Source of the DNA: JAUSIK01 sp964362915
GTDB lineage: Archaea; Nanobdellota; Nanobdellia; Pacearchaeales; GW2011-AR1
DNA length: 22,621 bases
Direction of reading: 5' to 3'
Assembly: GCA_964362915.1 (NCBI GenBank)
Contig: CAYIGH010000016.1
Coordinates: forward strand, 1 to 22,621
Every line of letters starts with the position of its first letter. The first letter of the stretch is position 1. Position numbers and translations under genes: made by a program. This document shows, piece after piece, positions 21,610 through 22,621 of the stretch. The notes below the pieces were generated by a model. That model worked only from the letters and a program-made list of their open reading frames with translations, searched no databases and was not told the origin of the DNA.

Positions 21610-21633
21610 AGTTTATTTATAAACTTTTCGCCC

Positions 21634-21664
21634 TTTGAAAAAGCAGGAAAATTAGTAAAATAAT
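21634..21664 (+). repeat. glyS 3'-end repeat, copy 2 (candidate attachment site)
   Basis: This copy encodes FEKAGKLVK-stop again. It differs from copy 1 only at two third-codon positions (TTG/TTA and GTG/GTA). There is no glyS homology upstream of the repeat core, so it is a detached gene tail. Confidence 0.85.
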
Positions 21665-21679
21665 TTCTAACTCAAAATT

Positions 21680-22570
21680 TCAATGGAAAAGCTTCTTTGC
21701 CTGTTCAACAACATGTTTTTCTAGTATTTCTTTTTGCTTCTCTAATTGAGCTTCTCGCTCCTTAATCTTGCGCTTTAATCTTTCTTCATAATCCTTTTCA
21801 AGACGTTTTTTCAATTCCCTTTCTTTCTGAGCTAATTCATGCGTTAGTCTTTTTGCATTCTCTTCCCTCATATTCTTTTCTTTAATATGAAAATCAGTTT
21901 GCAGCTTATCTTTTAAAGTAAGAATCTTTGCTGCTAATTTATGATTGGCTTTTTCCTTATGGGCCCTAATCTCATTTTCTAATTTTGCTCTATGTTCGTT
22001 AATTAACTTGTTTTCTTTTTTCTTAATTCTTTCTAATTCCTCTTGTAGCTTTTTCTTTTTATGAGCTAAACTATTCTGTAAATTTTTTTCTTTAATTGTT
22101 AAATCTTTTTTCTTTTCTTCAAAACTACGTTGCAAATTTTTTTCTTTAATTGTTAAATCTTTTTTCTTTTCTTCAAACTTTATCTTATATGCGGTAATCT
22201 CGCCTTTTGATTTTACTTTCTGTGCATGAATCTCATTTTCTAATTTTGCTCTATGTTCGTTAATTAACTTGTTTTCTTTTTTCTTAATTCTTTCTAATTC
22301 TCTCTCTAATTCTTTTCTTTTACTAATTAAATCTTTTCTTAAATATTCTTCTTTATTAGATAATTTTTTCTCCTTTTCTTCAAAATCCTGAATTTTATCT
22401 TTCAGTTCAACTCTTCTCTGAGAAAAATCCTTTTTAAGATTCTCTTCTTTTCTTTTAAAACTATCTATTAGTCTTTTTTCTTTATTATCATAACGCCCCT
22501 CTAATTCATTAATAATGTTTTGCTTTTCGTCAACTAAATCAATTCCGAATTGTTTTTCCTTATTATATAA
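21680..22570 (-). CDS. Coiled-coil protein, 5' truncated, function unknown
   Basis: The frame encodes 296 residues of almost pure charged heptad sequence rich in K, E, R and L (for example KERELKKRLEKDYEERLKRK), ending KKLFH. No signal peptide, membrane segment or globular domain is visible. It remains open from the stop at 21680-21682 to a TAA at 22571-22573, but the 5' 145 codons contain no ATG or GTG. The first possible start is a TTG at 22135, in the middle of the coiled coil. The TAA lies inside the IS-like hairpin element, so the true N-terminus was probably removed or displaced. Internal duplications of 72 bp and 44 bp show expansion of the coil. The coiled-coil nature is certain; the role is unknown. 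Confidence 0.6.
   Translation of the reverse strand, partial: LYNKEKQFGIDLVDEKQNIINELEGRYDNKEKRLIDSFKRKEENLKKDFSQRRVELKDKIQDFEEKEKKLSNKEEYLRKDLISKRKELERELERIKKKENKLINEHRAKLENEIHAQKVKSKGEITAYKIKFEEKKKDLTIKEKNLQRSFEEKKKDLTIKEKNLQNSLAHKKKKLQEELERIKKKENKLINEHRAKLENEIRAHKEKANHKLAAKILTLKDKLQTDFHIKEKNMREENAKRLTHELAQKERELKKRLEKDYEERLKRKIKEREAQLEKQKEILEKHVVEQAKKLFH
21968..22300 (-). repeat. Internal duplications in the coiled-coil gene
   Basis: Bases 21968-22039 and 22229-22300 are identical over 72 bp, spaced 261 bp (87 codons). Between them 22080-22123 and 22134-22177 are identical over 44 bp with a 54-bp period (18 codons). Both spacings preserve the reading frame. Confidence 0.9.
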
Positions 22571-22573
22571 TTA

Positions 22574-22621
22574 CGAAGATATCTCCATCTTTTAAGATGG
22601 GGCAGTTTGCTCCCAGCTAAA
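22574..22621. mobile_element. Hairpin element at window edge resembling an IS200/IS605-family end
   Basis: CGAAGATAT is followed by a 10-bp stem (22583-22592 with 22593-22602; core CCATC-TTTTAA-GATGG) and then GCAGTTTGCTCCCAGCT. The layout, CGAAG, hairpin, then (C)AGTTT-like string, resembles right ends of tnpB-carrying elements, though no tnpB is seen inside the window. It abuts the truncated coiled-coil frame. The rest of any element would lie to the right of the window, or it is a solo end. Confidence 0.35.

Overview
The window looks archaeal and most likely comes from a small-genome DPANN-type lineage (Woesearchaeota/Pacearchaeota-like); that placement is an inference from gene content. 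The DNA is strongly AT-rich. Many first genes have a TATA box centred about 26 bp before the start codon, which implies leaderless mRNAs. The tRNAs lack an encoded CCA. The housekeeping genes are archaeal in type: a Cdc48/VAT AAA+ ATPase, an archaeal/eukaryal-type glycyl-tRNA synthetase, and a zinc-ribbon/AbrB protein in front of cdc48. Both window ends cut into genes or elements.

Positions 1-950 hold a left-truncated winged-helix/nucleotidyltransferase gene on the minus strand and a possible relic insertion-sequence end. Positions 985-13159 form a large cell-surface region. It contains a secreted subtilisin-like protease with a dockerin pair, a membrane-anchored dockerin/cysteine-repeat protein, a membrane-anchored M64-like metallopeptidase with a dockerin and Ser/Pro linker, a secreted BPL_N-type amidotransferase-fold protein with a serine where cysteine is usual, and a 1123-residue Ig-like repeat protein with a C-terminal membrane anchor. 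The last two share a jelly-roll-like domain. Inside this region sits an MNT/HEPN toxin-antitoxin-like pair (8560-9753) with signs of frame damage, plus two gene remnants.

Positions 13406-17534 are a two-gene operon of a Zn-ribbon/AbrB protein and cdc48. The cdc48 gene carries a 495-codon intein with a LAGLIDADG endonuclease in its second ATPase domain. tRNA-Arg(TCT) and tRNA-Cys(GCA) follow, then a C39-like cysteine peptidase, a 57-residue protein with a near-perfect Shine-Dalgarno site, and glyS.

Positions 20318-21633 hold an AbiE-type toxin-antitoxin pair on the minus strand. It lies exactly between two copies of the last 31 bases of the glyS gene end, which suggests a mobile cassette targeted to the 3' end of glyS. 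The window ends with a coiled-coil reading frame that has no start codon and stops being open at a hairpin resembling an IS200/IS605-family end.

The main themes are a surface proteolysis/adhesion gene set built from dockerin-like modules without a visible cohesin, and repeated traces of mobile DNA (intein, two toxin-antitoxin modules, IS-like hairpins).
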